Below, piece by piece: positions 1-8,231 of a stretch of DNA of 15,745 bases. Numbering within the stretch: position 1 is the stretch's first letter; each line of letters starts with the position of its first letter. Under the pieces are notes generated by a model. It was not told the DNA's origin. It did no database searches and was given only the letters and a program-made list of their open reading frames with translations. Origin of the DNA: Thiobacillus sp. (GTDB lineage Bacteria > Pseudomonadota > Gammaproteobacteria > Burkholderiales > Thiobacillaceae); the NCBI GenBank assembly GCA_024710445.1, contig JANJUT010000164.1, forward strand, positions 1-15,745. Direction: 5' to 3'. The translations under genes and the position numbers were made by a program.

Positions 1-336
1 TCGGTAGGCGGCGCTTCGGGTAATCAGGTGTTCGTCGAGGCGACCAACAAAATCCGGAGTGAGGTATCAACCGGTACGGCACTGACCGTGGCGATGCAGA
101 ATACGGGACGTTTCCCCAATATGGTGTTGCAGATGGCTGCGATTGGTGAGGAGTCAGGCTCGCTCGACGCCATGCTGGGCAAGGTGGCCGATTTTTACGA
201 GGCCGAGGTGGATGATGCCGTAGCAGCCCTGTCCAGTCTGATGGAGCCGATCATCATGGTGGTGCTGGGCACGTTGATTGGTGGTATGGTCGTTGCCATG
301 TACCTGCCGATCTTCAAGATGGGCTCGGTCGTTTGA
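1..336 (+). CDS. pilC: Type IV pilus inner-membrane platform protein PilC, 3' end only
   Basis: This is the C-terminal 111 codons of a GspF/PilC-type protein; the reading frame is open from base 1 and the start lies outside the window. PilC is the polytopic inner-membrane platform that works with the PilB and PilT ATPases to assemble and retract type IV pili. The visible part begins with a GNQVF segment, continues through the second cytoplasmic GspF domain (RSEVSTGTAL, then MAAIGEESGSLDAML, typical of the family) and ends with a long hydrophobic stretch, PIIMVVLGTLIGGMVVAMYL, which is the last membrane helix, followed by the usual PIFKMGSVV-like tail. It is followed directly by the prepilin peptidase gene, whose ATG shares one base with this stop codon (TGATG). 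The family and the neighbour agree, so the identification is firm. A type II secretion GspF is the alternative, but pilD next to it and the tail favour PilC. Confidence 0.95.
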   Translation, partial: SVGGASGNQVFVEATNKIRSEVSTGTALTVAMQNTGRFPNMVLQMAAIGEESGSLDAMLGKVADFYEAEVDDAVAALSSLMEPIIMVVLGTLIGGMVVAMYLPIFKMGSVV

Positions 337-1187
337 TGGAACTGCTGCACACCGAACCAGCCCTTTTCACCGGGCTGGTTTTTTTATTCAGCCTGCTGAT
401 CGGCAGCTTTCTCAATGTGGTCATCCATCGTTTGCCAAAGATGATGGAGGCTGAATGGCATGTGCAATGTGCCGAACTGCGGGGCGAGGCTGTTGCAGCT
501 GCTCCGGCTTACAATCTGTGGTTGCCGCGCTCGGCTTGCCCGCAGTGTGGGCATCAGATCACGGCACTGGAAAATATCCCGTTGATATCGTGGCTGTTTC
601 TGCGCGGTCGCTGCTCGGCTTGCCGCACCCTCATCAGCGCACGCTATCCCCTGGTTGAACTGCTTGTCGCCATGTTGTCGGCGGCGGTCGCCTGGAAGTG
701 GGGCGTCAGCATGCAAACCCTGGGTGCGTTGTTGCTGGTGTGGATGCTGGTCGTGCTGGCTTTCATCGATCTCGACACCACCTTGCTTCCCGACAGCCTG
801 ACCTTGCCGCTGGTGTGGCTGGGCTTGCTGTTCAATATGAATGGGTTCCTTGTTCCCCTGGCCGATGCCGTCATTGGCGCGATGGCCGGCTACCTGATTC
901 TCTGGTCGGTGTACTGGTTGTTCAAGCTGGCCACCGGCAAGGAAGGCATGGGCTACGGTGACTTCAAACTGCTGGCGGCCATTGGCGCATGGCTTGGATG
1001 GCAGATGCTGCCTGTCACGTTGTTGCTGTCTTCTGTCGTGGGTGCACTGGTGGGCATTGCAATGATCATACTGGTCAAACATGACCGGCGCGTGCCGATT
1101 CCCTTCGGCCCGTATCTGGCGGGTGGCGGGTTGGTGGCGCTGTTCTTCGGCGCGGACTTGACACAGGCCTACCTCGGGCAATTCTGA
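336..1187 (+). CDS. pilD: Prepilin leader peptidase / N-methyltransferase PilD
   Basis: A polytopic inner-membrane aspartic protease (family A24) of 283 aa that cleaves the class III leader of type IV prepilins and N-methylates the new first residue. An N-terminal helix (about 11-31) is followed by the cytoplasmic methyltransferase region with two CxxC pairs (C68/C71 and C93/C96), which bind zinc in this family. The protease motifs are both present: IDLDTTLLPD at about 144-153 and GYGDFKLL with D209. At least six further hydrophobic segments follow. Length matches the family (about 280-290 aa). The ATG at 336 overlaps the pilC stop by one base. A TTG one codon earlier (333) could also be read but adds only one residue. 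The stop in turn overlaps the ATG of coaE by one base, so the three genes are probably translated from one transcript with coupling. All expected catalytic residues are intact. Confidence 0.97.
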   Translation: MELLHTEPALFTGLVFLFSLLIGSFLNVVIHRLPKMMEAEWHVQCAELRGEAVAAAPAYNLWLPRSACPQCGHQITALENIPLISWLFLRGRCSACRTLISARYPLVELLVAMLSAAVAWKWGVSMQTLGALLLVWMLVVLAFIDLDTTLLPDSLTLPLVWLGLLFNMNGFLVPLADAVIGAMAGYLILWSVYWLFKLATGKEGMGYGDFKLLAAIGAWLGWQMLPVTLLLSSVVGALVGIAMIILVKHDRRVPIPFGPYLAGGGLVALFFGADLTQAYLGQF

Positions 1188-1795
1188 TGTTCACGGTCGG
1201 GCTCACCGGCGGTATCGGTTCCGGGAAGTCGACTGTCGCCGACCTGTTTGCCGAACTGGGCGTGCCCGTGATCGATGCCGATGTGATTGCCCGGGAACTG
1301 ACCGTTCCTGGCAGTGCAGCGCTCGCAGCGATCCATTCGGCTTTTGGGGACGCGGTGATCCTGGCTGACGGCAGCCTGGATCGCGCGGCTTTGCGGCGGA
1401 TGGTGTTTGCCGATGCCGATGCCCGGCATCGACTTGAAGGCATTCTTCATCCACGCATCCGGCAGGTGATCGAGCAGGTACGCGCCGGACTGAATGCGCC
1501 CTACGTTTTGCTCGTCATTCCCTTGCTGGTGGAAACCGGCGGCTACCGTGATCTGCTTGATCGTGTGCTGGTGGTTGATTGCCCGGAAGCGTTGCAGATA
1601 ACGCGGGTTATCGCGCGAAACGGGCTTGCGCGTGATGAGGTTTTACCTATTCTTGCGGCTCAGGCCCGTCGTTCCGAGCGGCTTTCAATAGCCGATGACG
1701 TCATCGTCAATACCCTTGCACGCGAGGCTTTGCGTGCCGAGGTGGTAACATTGAATCAGCGATATTTGATGCTGTCTCACACGGAGTTGCCTTGA
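1187..1795 (+). CDS. coaE: Dephospho-CoA kinase CoaE
   Basis: A cytoplasmic P-loop kinase of 202 aa that phosphorylates the 3'-hydroxyl of the ribose of dephospho-CoA, the last step of coenzyme A synthesis. The Walker A loop GGIGSGKST is at residues 8-16. It is followed by [10 protein letters not shown] (D30, D32), the acidic motif next to the substrate in CoaE. The lid/core elements [10 protein letters not shown] and [13 protein letters not shown] are present, and the C-terminal signature [17 protein letters not shown] is typical. Length fits the family (about 200-206 aa). The ATG at 1187 overlaps the pilD stop (TGATG). The pilD-coaE order is conserved in many beta- and gammaproteobacteria. 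No independent promoter was recognised, so expression with the pil genes is the simplest reading. No missing residues were noted. Confidence 0.97.
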   Translation: MFTVGLTGGIGSGKSTVADLFAELGVPVIDADVIARELTVPGSAALAAIHSAFGDAVILADGSLDRAALRRMVFADADARHRLEGILHPRIRQVIEQVRAGLNAPYVLLVIPLLVETGGYRDLLDRVLVVDCPEALQITRVIARNGLARDEVLPILAAQARRSERLSIADDVIVNTLAREALRAEVVTLNQRYLMLSHTELP

Positions 1796-1847
1796 TTTTC
1801 AATCTGGATCGGCGACAATCGAACGATTCAAACCCAAGCGTTGCGGC

Positions 1848-2603
1848 GTGATCCACTACGAATATCCCCTGAGCGAACGCATTCGCACTCTGTTGCGGCT
1901 GGAAGATCTATTCGACCGGTTCGATGCCTATGCCGTGTTGCCGACGCCGCACGCGCATCATGCTGCGCTTCAGACCTTGTTCGAAATGGCGGAAGTGGCT
2001 GCGCGTGCTGATCTCAAGTCTGATCTGTTACAGGAACTGGACCGCCAAAAGAACGTGCTGGTCGCGCTGCGGGGCAATCCCCATGTGCAGGACACGACGC
2101 TAGAGCAGGTGCTGGCGGCGATCGAGACTGCGCATCGGGGACTGTATCAACTGCCCGGGAAAGTCGGGCAGCACCTGCGTGACGACGACTGGCTGATGGC
2201 GATCAAGCAGCGCGCAGCCATCCCGGGCGGCATGTGTGAATTCGACCTGCCGTCCTACCATTACTGGTTGCATCTGGATGCGGACGAGCGGGCCCGGCAA
2301 CTGCAATTCTGGCTGGCGCCGTTTTCATCCATTCGTGCGGGAGTCGATATCGTGCTCGGCTTGTTGCGCGATAGTGGGCAGCCCGAATTGCAGCATGTGG
2401 ACAATGGCAGCTATCAACGCATGCTGGAATCGCGTAACCCGCTCCTGATCCGTGTCACCCTGGTCGACAGCCTGCCTTGTGTTCCTGAAATATCGGCCAA
2501 CAAATACATGCTGAATATCCGTTTTGTTCATGCTGGCGCCAGTCAGGCGCGCACCTGTGCCGAGCAACCCATCGACTTTGACCTGACTTTTTGCACCTTA
2601 TGA
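1848..2603 (+). CDS. zapD: Cell division protein ZapD (FtsZ-interacting)
   Basis: A 251-aa protein of the ZapD (DUF1342, formerly YacF) family. ZapD binds the C-terminal tail of FtsZ and cross-links protofilaments at the division ring. The start is GTG at 1848: the protein then opens with [20 protein letters not shown], which matches the strongly conserved N-terminus of the family, and no upstream in-frame ATG gives a better fit. The first half is alpha-helical (about residues 1-110), and the second half contains the conserved [15 protein letters not shown] stretch and a strand-rich domain ending in [10 protein letters not shown]. Length compares with about 247-250 aa in known ZapD proteins. 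A 52-bp spacer separates it from coaE with no promoter I could call. Its stop overlaps the yacG start (ATGA). The coaE-zapD-yacG order is a classical arrangement and supports the call. Confidence 0.96.
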   Translation: MIHYEYPLSERIRTLLRLEDLFDRFDAYAVLPTPHAHHAALQTLFEMAEVAARADLKSDLLQELDRQKNVLVALRGNPHVQDTTLEQVLAAIETAHRGLYQLPGKVGQHLRDDDWLMAIKQRAAIPGGMCEFDLPSYHYWLHLDADERARQLQFWLAPFSSIRAGVDIVLGLLRDSGQPELQHVDNGSYQRMLESRNPLLIRVTLVDSLPCVPEISANKYMLNIRFVHAGASQARTCAEQPIDFDLTFCTL

Positions 2604-2797
2604 AGCCCGCCAACAAGCCTGCCGTGGTGGCCTGTCCGATATGTAATGCAGCGGTGAGCTGGGTCGCGGAAAATCGCTGGAAACCATTTTGCAGCGAGCG
2701 CTGCAAAATGATCGATCTGGGACAGTGGGCCACCGAGTCATACCGGGTCCCGGCCGAGGAGCAGGAACCCGAAGACGCGTCCCCGCCGCCACACTGA
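2600..2797 (+). CDS. yacG: Zinc-binding DNA gyrase inhibitor YacG
   Basis: A 65-aa zinc-ribbon protein. YacG binds the C-terminal domain of GyrB in E. coli and inhibits DNA binding by gyrase. The zinc ligands are visible as C12/C15 (CPIC) and C31/C35 (CSERC). The family signature [19 protein letters not shown], with a YRVP after it, is intact. The tail is short and acidic. The ATG at 2600 overlaps the zapD stop by the ATGA arrangement; a TTG at 2591 would extend the protein by three residues inside zapD and is less likely. The codons for the second cysteine pair form a perfect 11-bp inverted repeat (2685-2710). The gene converges on rpiA with a 20-bp gap, in which I see only a weak 4-bp stem (CTGG/CCAG) and no convincing terminator. 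Confidence 0.95.
   Translation: MKPANKPAVVACPICNAAVSWVAENRWKPFCSERCKMIDLGQWATESYRVPAEEQEPEDASPPPH
2685..2710. repeat. Perfect 11-bp inverted repeat inside yacG
   Basis: CATTTTGCAGC (2685-2695) and its exact reverse complement GCTGCAAAATG (2700-2710) flank the loop GAGC. RNA from either strand could form an 11-bp stem with a tetraloop. It lies over the codons for the FCSERCKM zinc-ligand motif. It may be partly a by-product of the codons chosen for two nearby cysteines and their flanks. No T-run follows on either strand, so it is not a standard intrinsic terminator. Confidence 0.9.
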
Positions 2798-2817
2798 CTG
2801 GCGGCCAGACGCGAAGC

Positions 2818-3474
2818 CTATTTCTTGTAGGTCTTGACGCCGCTTTCCGTTCCCAGCAGCAATACATCCGCGCCGCGCCGCGCAAACAGGCCATTGGTCA
2901 CCACGCCGACAATGTGATTGATCGCTGTTTCCAGCGAAACCGGATCGACGATCGACATGCCATGCACATCGAGAATGATATTACCGTTGTCGGTCGTGAA
3001 GCCTTCGCGCAGTCGCGGTTGGCCGCCGAGCTTTACCAGTTCGCGTGCCACGTAGGAACGCGCCATCGGGATCACCTCGACCGGCAAGGGGAATTGCCCG
3101 AGCACGCCGACCAGCTTGCTTTCGTCGGCAATGCAGATGAACTGCTTGCTGCATGCTGCCACGATTTTCTCGCGTGTCAGTGCGCCGCCCCCGCCCTTGA
3201 TCATGGCGAAGTGTTCGGTGATTTCATCCGCGCCATCGACGTAGATTTCGAGTTCGCCCACGCTGTTCAGGTCCAGCACCTGGATACCGTGGCTTTTCAG
3301 TCGGGTTGCGGTGGCTTCCGAACTGGCCACTGCGCCATCGATGCGGCCTTTGACTTCGGCCAGCGCATCGATGAAATAGTTGGCGGTCGAGCCCGTGCCT
3401 ACCCCGATGATGCCGCCACGGGCATAATCCACCGCAGCACGTGCCACGGCCTGTTTCATTTCGTCTTGAGTCAT
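2818..3474 (-). CDS. rpiA: Ribose-5-phosphate isomerase A
   Basis: A 218-aa cytoplasmic enzyme interconverting ribose 5-phosphate and ribulose 5-phosphate in the non-oxidative pentose phosphate pathway. The phosphate-binding loop [15 protein letters not shown] is at about 24-38. The active-site block YVDGADEI gives D80 and D83. [11 protein letters not shown] gives K93 and E102, and DESKLV follows. These correspond to D81, D84, K94 and E103 of the E. coli enzyme, offset by one. The start at 3474 (MTQDEMKQ) gives 218 aa against 219 in E. coli. The frame stays open upstream to a TTG at 3534, but that TTG is the start of the proposed -35 element, so the longer form is unlikely. The ribosome binding site is weak (GAAAAGATC before the ATG). 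It is transcribed away from ilvA. Confidence 0.97.
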   Translation of the reverse strand: MTQDEMKQAVARAAVDYARGGIIGVGTGSTANYFIDALAEVKGRIDGAVASSEATATRLKSHGIQVLDLNSVGELEIYVDGADEITEHFAMIKGGGGALTREKIVAACSKQFICIADESKLVGVLGQFPLPVEVIPMARSYVARELVKLGGQPRLREGFTTDNGNIILDVHGMSIVDPVSLETAINHIVGVVTNGLFARRGADVLLLGTESGVKTYKK

Positions 3475-3505
3475 GATCTTTTCGTCGATTTCGTTGCAGC
3501 CCGCT

Positions 3506-3534
3506 AAGATAGCGGCATCGCCCCTTTTTATCAA
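3506..3534 (-). promoter_or_regulatory. Sigma70-type promoter for rpiA
   Basis: On the minus strand TTGATA (3534-3529) is followed after exactly 17 bp by TATCTT (3511-3506). The -35 matches consensus at five of six positions and the -10 at four of six. It would start transcription near 3500, giving a leader of about 25 nt before the rpiA ATG at 3474. It lies wholly within the divergent rpiA/ilvA spacer. I found no equally good promoter for ilvA in the same spacer; TAAGAT at 3505-3510 is a possible -10 but lacks a clear -35. Confidence 0.6.
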
Positions 3535-3551
3535 ACCTTGCTGCCTTTGCC

Positions 3552-5069
3552 ATGAGCCAACCTGACGATTACCTTGAACGCATCCTCACCTCGAGCGTCT
3601 ACGACGTGGCGGTCGAGTCGCCGCTGGACGTGGCCCACAATCTGTCACGGCGCTTCAACAACAAGATCCTGCTCAAGCGCGAAGACCTGCAGCCGGTGTT
3701 TTCATTCAAGTGCCGCGGCGCCTACAACAAGATGGCCAAGCTGACCGCCGCCCAGCTGGCGCGCGGCGTGGTCGCGGCCTCGGCCGGCAACCATGCGCAA
3801 GGCGTGGCACTGGCTGCGCAAAAGCTGGGGGTGACCGCCACCATCGTGATGCCGGCTACCACGCCTCGCATCAAGTTTGAAGCCGTTGCGGCCCGCGGTT
3901 CGCAAGTCATCCTGCATGGCGATAACTACGACGAGGCCTGTGCGCATGCCACCCAGCTGGCAAAAAAAACGAAAGCAACCTTTGTCCATCCCTACGATGA
4001 CCCGGATGTGATCGCCGGCCAGGGCACCGTGGCGATGGAGTTGCTGCGCCAGCATCCCGGCCCGATCCATTCGATCTACATACCTGTTGGCGGCGGCGGC
4101 TTGATCGCCGGCATGGCGGCGTACATCAAACGGTTGCGGCCCGAAATCAGGATCATAGGTGTCGAGCCGGAAGATGCCGACGCCATGGCGCGTTCGCTGA
4201 AGCAGGGTGAACGCGTCACCTTGGAGCGTGTAGGCATTTTTGCGGATGGGGTGGCGGTGAAAACGGTCGGCAAGGAAACGTTCCGGCTGGCGCAGTTGTA
4301 TGTCGACAAGATCATTCGCGTCAATAACGACGCCATCTGCGCGGCGATCAAGGACGTGTTCGAAGACACGCGCTCCATTCTGGAACCTGCAGGTGCCTTG
4401 TCTGTAGCAGGTTTGAAGGCGGCCATCGCCAGCGGGAAGCTGAAAGGAAAAACCCTGGTCGCGGTTGCCTCCGGGGCCAACATGAATTTCGATCGCTTGC
4501 GCCACATCGCCGAGCGCGCGGAACTGGGTGAAAAGCGCGAGGCCATCCTGGCGGTCACCATCCCGGAAACGCCCGGCAGCTTCAAGACTTTTTGCGGCTT
4601 GCTGGGTGCGCGCAATATCACCGAGTTCAACTACCGTTACTCCGATCCCAAGACAGCGCGCGTGTTTGTCGGGCTGTCGGTCCCGGGTGCCGATGAAAGC
4701 TCGCGTGTGGTTGAACTGTTGCAGCGCCATGGTCTGGAAGCCGTTGATCTCACCGACAACGAAATGGCCAAGCTGCACGTTCGCCATCTGGTTGGAGGGC
4801 GCGCACCCGAGGCGGTGAATGAAGTGTTGTACCGGTTCGAGTTCCCCGAACGTCCGGGCGCCCTGATGCAGTTTCTGCAAAGCATGAGCCGTGGCTGGAA
4901 CATCAGCCTGTTCCACTACCGTAACCATGGTGCTGATTTTGGCCGGGTGCTGGTGGGCATTCAGGTACCGGAAAAGGAAAAGCCCCGCTTCCAGGCATTT
5001 CTGGAGGGGCTCGGTTACCGTTACTGGGACGAGTCCAATAATCCTGCCTATCAGCTGTTTCTGGCCTGA
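3552..5069 (+). CDS. ilvA: Threonine ammonia-lyase (threonine deaminase), biosynthetic
   Basis: A 505-aa PLP-dependent fold-type II enzyme converting L-threonine to 2-oxobutanoate and ammonia, the first committed step of isoleucine synthesis. The catalytic lysine is K53 in the [11 protein letters not shown] motif. The cofactor-phosphate loop VGGGGLIAG is at about 179-187. [13 protein letters not shown] is also typical. Two C-terminal ACT-like regulatory domains follow, at about 330-400 and 426-500, each with the fold's E-x-PG signature (PETPGSF and PERPGAL). These mark the isoleucine-inhibited, valine-activated tetrameric form rather than the short catabolic TdcB type. Length fits E. coli IlvA (514 aa). 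The ATG at 3552 is the first good start. The gene is divergent from rpiA and separated from slt by 115 bp. A small oddity is SPL where the family usually has TPL near the N-terminus. Confidence 0.97.
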   Translation: MSQPDDYLERILTSSVYDVAVESPLDVAHNLSRRFNNKILLKREDLQPVFSFKCRGAYNKMAKLTAAQLARGVVAASAGNHAQGVALAAQKLGVTATIVMPATTPRIKFEAVAARGSQVILHGDNYDEACAHATQLAKKTKATFVHPYDDPDVIAGQGTVAMELLRQHPGPIHSIYIPVGGGGLIAGMAAYIKRLRPEIRIIGVEPEDADAMARSLKQGERVTLERVGIFADGVAVKTVGKETFRLAQLYVDKIIRVNNDAICAAIKDVFEDTRSILEPAGALSVAGLKAAIASGKLKGKTLVAVASGANMNFDRLRHIAERAELGEKREAILAVTIPETPGSFKTFCGLLGARNITEFNYRYSDPKTARVFVGLSVPGADESSRVVELLQRHGLEAVDLTDNEMAKLHVRHLVGGRAPEAVNEVLYRFEFPERPGALMQFLQSMSRGWNISLFHYRNHGADFGRVLVGIQVPEKEKPRFQAFLEGLGYRYWDESNNPAYQLFLA

Positions 5070-5184
5070 GATATTGCCGGTGCACTGATTTTAAGTACGG
5101 AAGGCCAAAGCTGCCGAATCAATTGGTTGCGCGGCTGTGTTTTTGCCCGGGTACCCTGATTGGGCCACATGTTACCCTCGCACC

Positions 5185-7143
5185 ATGCCTCAAATAATCG
5201 GACTTTTTCTGTTGGGAATGCTGGCTGCAGCCTCCGTTTGGGCGGCGCCTGGCGACTCGGCCGTGCAGCAGGCACGTCAGGCATTTGTTGAACGCAAGCT
5301 GGCGAATCTGGAGCGGGCAGCTCGCGATGTGCCTGCAGATCATGTGCTGCTTCCCTATGTCGAATATTGGCGCCTGATGCTGGACGGCCGCAATGATGAC
5401 GCGCGCATCGCGGATTATCTGGCGCGTTACCCCGGTAGCCGTCTGGCAGAGACGCTGCGCGCCGACTGGCTGAAGTCATTGGGTGCGCGTGAGGCCTGGC
5501 CACGCTATCTGGCCGAGTACTATCGTCTGGCCAAGCCTGATACAGCGCATCAGTGCTACGCCTACCGCGCGGAATGGGCGCAAGACAATCGCACGCATCA
5601 ACGCGAGGCCATTGCCTTGTGGTTTACCGGTCGCGACATGCCATCGGCTTGCACACCATTGTTCGCAGCGCTGATAGAGGCGAAGCTGATCGGCCAGGAA
5701 GATGGCTGGCGGCGCATTCGACTGGCACTGGATGCCGATAACCCCAATGTGGCCAAAGTGGTGGCAAATAGCCAGCCTGATGCACAACCACTGGATGGTG
5801 CCCTGCTCGAGCGGGCCAGTCGCGACCCGGCACGGCTATTGAATACCGGCAATCTGAATTTGAATGCACGTGGCAATATCGAGATCGCATTGTACGCACT
5901 GGATCAACTGGCCAAGCGCAGCTCCAGCGAGGCCGAGCTGGCCCTGCGCAAGCGTTTGCCGGACCTTGCTCCGGCTGACGCGGGCGCGGCCTGGGCCCGT
6001 CTCGCCACGCGTGCGGCGCGCCGCCATGAAAGCGTGGCACAGAACTGGTTTCAGTTGGCAGGCATGATGGCGGTGAACGATTCTCAGCGCGAGTGGTGGG
6101 TGCGCACCGCGCTGCGCGCGGGAGACTGGTCAACCGTACGGCAGGTGATCGACAGCATGGGTGAATCCAGTCGTGCCTTGCCTGAGTGGCGCTATTGGCG
6201 CGCGCGCGCCATTCAGGCAGGCGGGCAGCGCCTGGCGGCCAATAGCATTTTTCTGGCTTTGTCGCGTGAGCATCATTATTACGGCCAGTTGGCGCAAGAG
6301 GAACTGGGCCCCGTGATGCAGTCGGTCATCAACATCAAAATGGGCGGGGATGACGTGACGGCGATTTCGCAGAATCCCGGAATAGCCCGCGCGATTGCCT
6401 TGCAGGAGATGGGTTTGCGCAACGACGCCAGCCAGGAATGGACGTGGTCGATACGCGAATTGTCCGATGGGCAATTGCTTGCGGCGGCCGAACTGGCGCG
6501 TCGTATGGAATGGTATGACCGCGCCATCAGCACGGCAGAGCGAACGCGTGACCTGCACGATTTCGAGCTGCGCTTTGTGGCACCGTATCGGGAACTGGCC
6601 CAGCAGGCCGCGCGCGAAAACGAGATCGACGAAGCCTGGGTATTCGGACTGATGCGGCAGGAAAGCCGCTTCATCAATTTTGCACGTTCCGGTGTCGGCG
6701 CATCCGGGCTGATGCAGATCATGCCGGCCACGGCTCGCTGGATTGCCCGGCGCCTGGGCATCCGGAGGTTTGATCCAGGCGAGATGCAGGAGCCTGCCAA
6801 AAATATCCAGTTCGGTGCGTATTACCTGAAATATGTGCAAACCAGCCTGGACGGTTCGCCCGTGCTGGCGACTGCAGCCTACAATGCGGGCCCTGGCCGG
6901 GCCCAGCGCTGGCGCGATACCCGGCCGATGGAGGCTGCGATATATATCGAGTCTATTCCTTTCAGCGAAACGCGCGATTACGTCAAGAAAGTGATGAGTA
7001 ATGCCATGTACTACGCCATGCGCTTCGGGCAGCCCTCAGTGTTGCTGAAAGACCGGCTGGGCAGTATTCCGGCACGTAAAGTTTCATCCGGGGCATTGCC
7101 GCAAGCGGACAGTTCGCTGGAACCCGGGCAGCCGGTCGATTAG
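5185..7143 (+). CDS. slt: Soluble lytic murein transglycosylase (Slt70 type)
   Basis: A 652-aa periplasmic exolytic transglycosylase that cleaves the MurNAc-GlcNAc bond of peptidoglycan with formation of 1,6-anhydro ends. The first 20 residues form a signal peptide (hydrophobic FLLGMLAAASV, cleavage after SVWA). A long superhelical, alanine-rich alpha domain (about 25-460), typical of the Slt70 ring, follows. The C-terminal lysozyme-like domain (about 475-620) has the catalytic glutamate E493 in MRQESRF, then GASGLMQIMPATA and TAAYNAGPGR with Y566 and N567. The start at ATG 5185 places the signal peptide correctly; an upstream GTG at 5137 would put 16 polar residues in front of it and is rejected. 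Length fits E. coli Slt (645 aa). It heads a row with the epimerase and cca, an order I recall from other betaproteobacteria. The 115 bp before it contain no promoter I would defend. Confidence 0.95.
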   Translation: MPQIIGLFLLGMLAAASVWAAPGDSAVQQARQAFVERKLANLERAARDVPADHVLLPYVEYWRLMLDGRNDDARIADYLARYPGSRLAETLRADWLKSLGAREAWPRYLAEYYRLAKPDTAHQCYAYRAEWAQDNRTHQREAIALWFTGRDMPSACTPLFAALIEAKLIGQEDGWRRIRLALDADNPNVAKVVANSQPDAQPLDGALLERASRDPARLLNTGNLNLNARGNIEIALYALDQLAKRSSSEAELALRKRLPDLAPADAGAAWARLATRAARRHESVAQNWFQLAGMMAVNDSQREWWVRTALRAGDWSTVRQVIDSMGESSRALPEWRYWRARAIQAGGQRLAANSIFLALSREHHYYGQLAQEELGPVMQSVINIKMGGDDVTAISQNPGIARAIALQEMGLRNDASQEWTWSIRELSDGQLLAAAELARRMEWYDRAISTAERTRDLHDFELRFVAPYRELAQQAARENEIDEAWVFGLMRQESRFINFARSGVGASGLMQIMPATARWIARRLGIRRFDPGEMQEPAKNIQFGAYYLKYVQTSLDGSPVLATAAYNAGPGRAQRWRDTRPMEAAIYIESIPFSETRDYVKKVMSNAMYYAMRFGQPSVLLKDRLGSIPARKVSSGALPQADSSLEPGQPVD

Positions 7144-7179
7144 AATAAGCATAGCCGTATATTCCAAAGCAAACTCATC

Positions 7180-8217
7180 ATGAAGATTGAACGCATCTGC
7201 ATCCTCGGCGGTTCCGGTTTTGTCGGTACCCGTCTCGTCAGCCAGCTCGCCACGCGCGGATTCAAGGTGCGGGTGCTGAGTCACCGTCGTGAAACGGCCA
7301 AGCAACTGATACTGCTGCCGACCGTGGAAGTCATCGAAGCTAATGTGCACGATCAGCAAACGCTCATCCATCATTTCCGTGGCATGGATGCCGTCATCAA
7401 TCTGGTCGGCATCCTGCACGAAAGCAAGGTTGGTCGAGCCGACTTGCCGAGCGCTCGGCGGGGTGACTTCCAGAAAGTTCACATCGAACTGCCACGCAAG
7501 GTCATTCATGCCTGCGGAGAATCGGGCGTGCATCGCCTGCTGCACATGAGCGCCCTGGGCGCCGACCCCAACTCGCGCTCGGCCTATCAGCGTTCCAAGG
7601 GCATCGCCGAAGCGCTGGTGCGCGAATCCGGCATGCAGCATGTCGAGCATGAGAACTGGTATCTGAATGGCCCCAAGCTGATTCATGGGTATGGCCTCAA
7701 CGTCACGATTTTCCGTCCGTCTGTCATCTTTGGCCAGGGCGATTCTTTCCTGTCCTTGTTTGCCCGTTTGCTGAAACTGTTTCCCGTGCTGCCGCTGGCC
7801 AATGCCGACGCACGCTTTGCGCCAATCCATGTGGACGATGTTGCCCGTGCTTTTGCCGACAGCCTGGATAACCAGGCAACATATGGCCAGACCTACGAAC
7901 TGTGCGGCCCCAGGGATTATTCCCTGAAAGAACTGGTGCATTACGTGGGCGAAGTGATCGGCAAAAACCGTAGCATCATTTCGCTGGGCAAGATGCTGTC
8001 CTACTTTCAGGCCTGGGCGATGGAGTTCAAGCCCGGCGACAAGCTGATGACGCGCGACAACCACTACGCCATGGGTTCGGACAATGTCTGTCGCGGCGGC
8101 TGGCCTGCCGTGTTCCAGTTTGAACCGGTGTCGCTGGAAGCCATCGCCCCCGAGTATCTGCGTGCCGATTCCCCGCGCGCGCGTTACGAAGGCTATCGGG
8201 AAGGCGCACGCCGCTAA
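7180..8217 (+). CDS. NDUFA9-like atypical short-chain dehydrogenase / NAD(P)-binding epimerase
   Basis: A 345-aa extended or atypical SDR of the type annotated as complex I NDUFA9 subunit family protein in betaproteobacteria. The Rossmann loop is ILGGSGFVG (G10-G16). An active-site-like Y136xxxK140 pair sits in SAYQRSKG after HMSALGA. The stretch VTIFRPSVIFGQGDSF and the segment DARFAPIHVDDVARAF are typical of this group. The true substrate is not known; in mitochondria the homologue is a non-catalytic complex I accessory subunit that binds NADPH, and the bacterial protein may act on lipid or quinone-related sugars or be structural. One oddity is an extra stretch of roughly 20 residues (about 154-173, QHVEHENWYLNG onward) between RESGM and LNVTIFRPS, where relatives known to me run almost directly from one to the other. 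It starts 36 bp after slt and ends 14 bp before cca, so it is probably co-transcribed with both. Confidence 0.85.
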   Translation: MKIERICILGGSGFVGTRLVSQLATRGFKVRVLSHRRETAKQLILLPTVEVIEANVHDQQTLIHHFRGMDAVINLVGILHESKVGRADLPSARRGDFQKVHIELPRKVIHACGESGVHRLLHMSALGADPNSRSAYQRSKGIAEALVRESGMQHVEHENWYLNGPKLIHGYGLNVTIFRPSVIFGQGDSFLSLFARLLKLFPVLPLANADARFAPIHVDDVARAFADSLDNQATYGQTYELCGPRDYSLKELVHYVGEVIGKNRSIISLGKMLSYFQAWAMEFKPGDKLMTRDNHYAMGSDNVCRGGWPAVFQFEPVSLEAIAPEYLRADSPRARYEGYREGARR

Positions 8218-8231
8218 GCCGTCTGCCGCCC

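Noticed and set aside
2689..3507. Long plus-strand open frame (272 codons) across yacG and rpiA
   Set aside because: It is antisense to rpiA, which has intact active-site motifs. The frame shows no family signature and is an effect of high GC.
3702..4928. 408-codon minus-strand open frame opposite ilvA
   Set aside because: Shadow of a fully conserved gene. The translation is rich in R, H, G, Q and D as expected for an antisense frame and has no recognisable domain.
5137..5184. Longer slt starting at GTG 5137
   Set aside because: It would place 16 polar residues before a clear signal peptide, so ATG 5185 is preferred.
5070..5184. Terminator or promoter between ilvA and slt
   Set aside because: Only a short GGGTACCC palindrome and weak GCCC/GGGC pairing were seen. 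No stem followed by T-run and no -35/-10 pair with sensible spacing.
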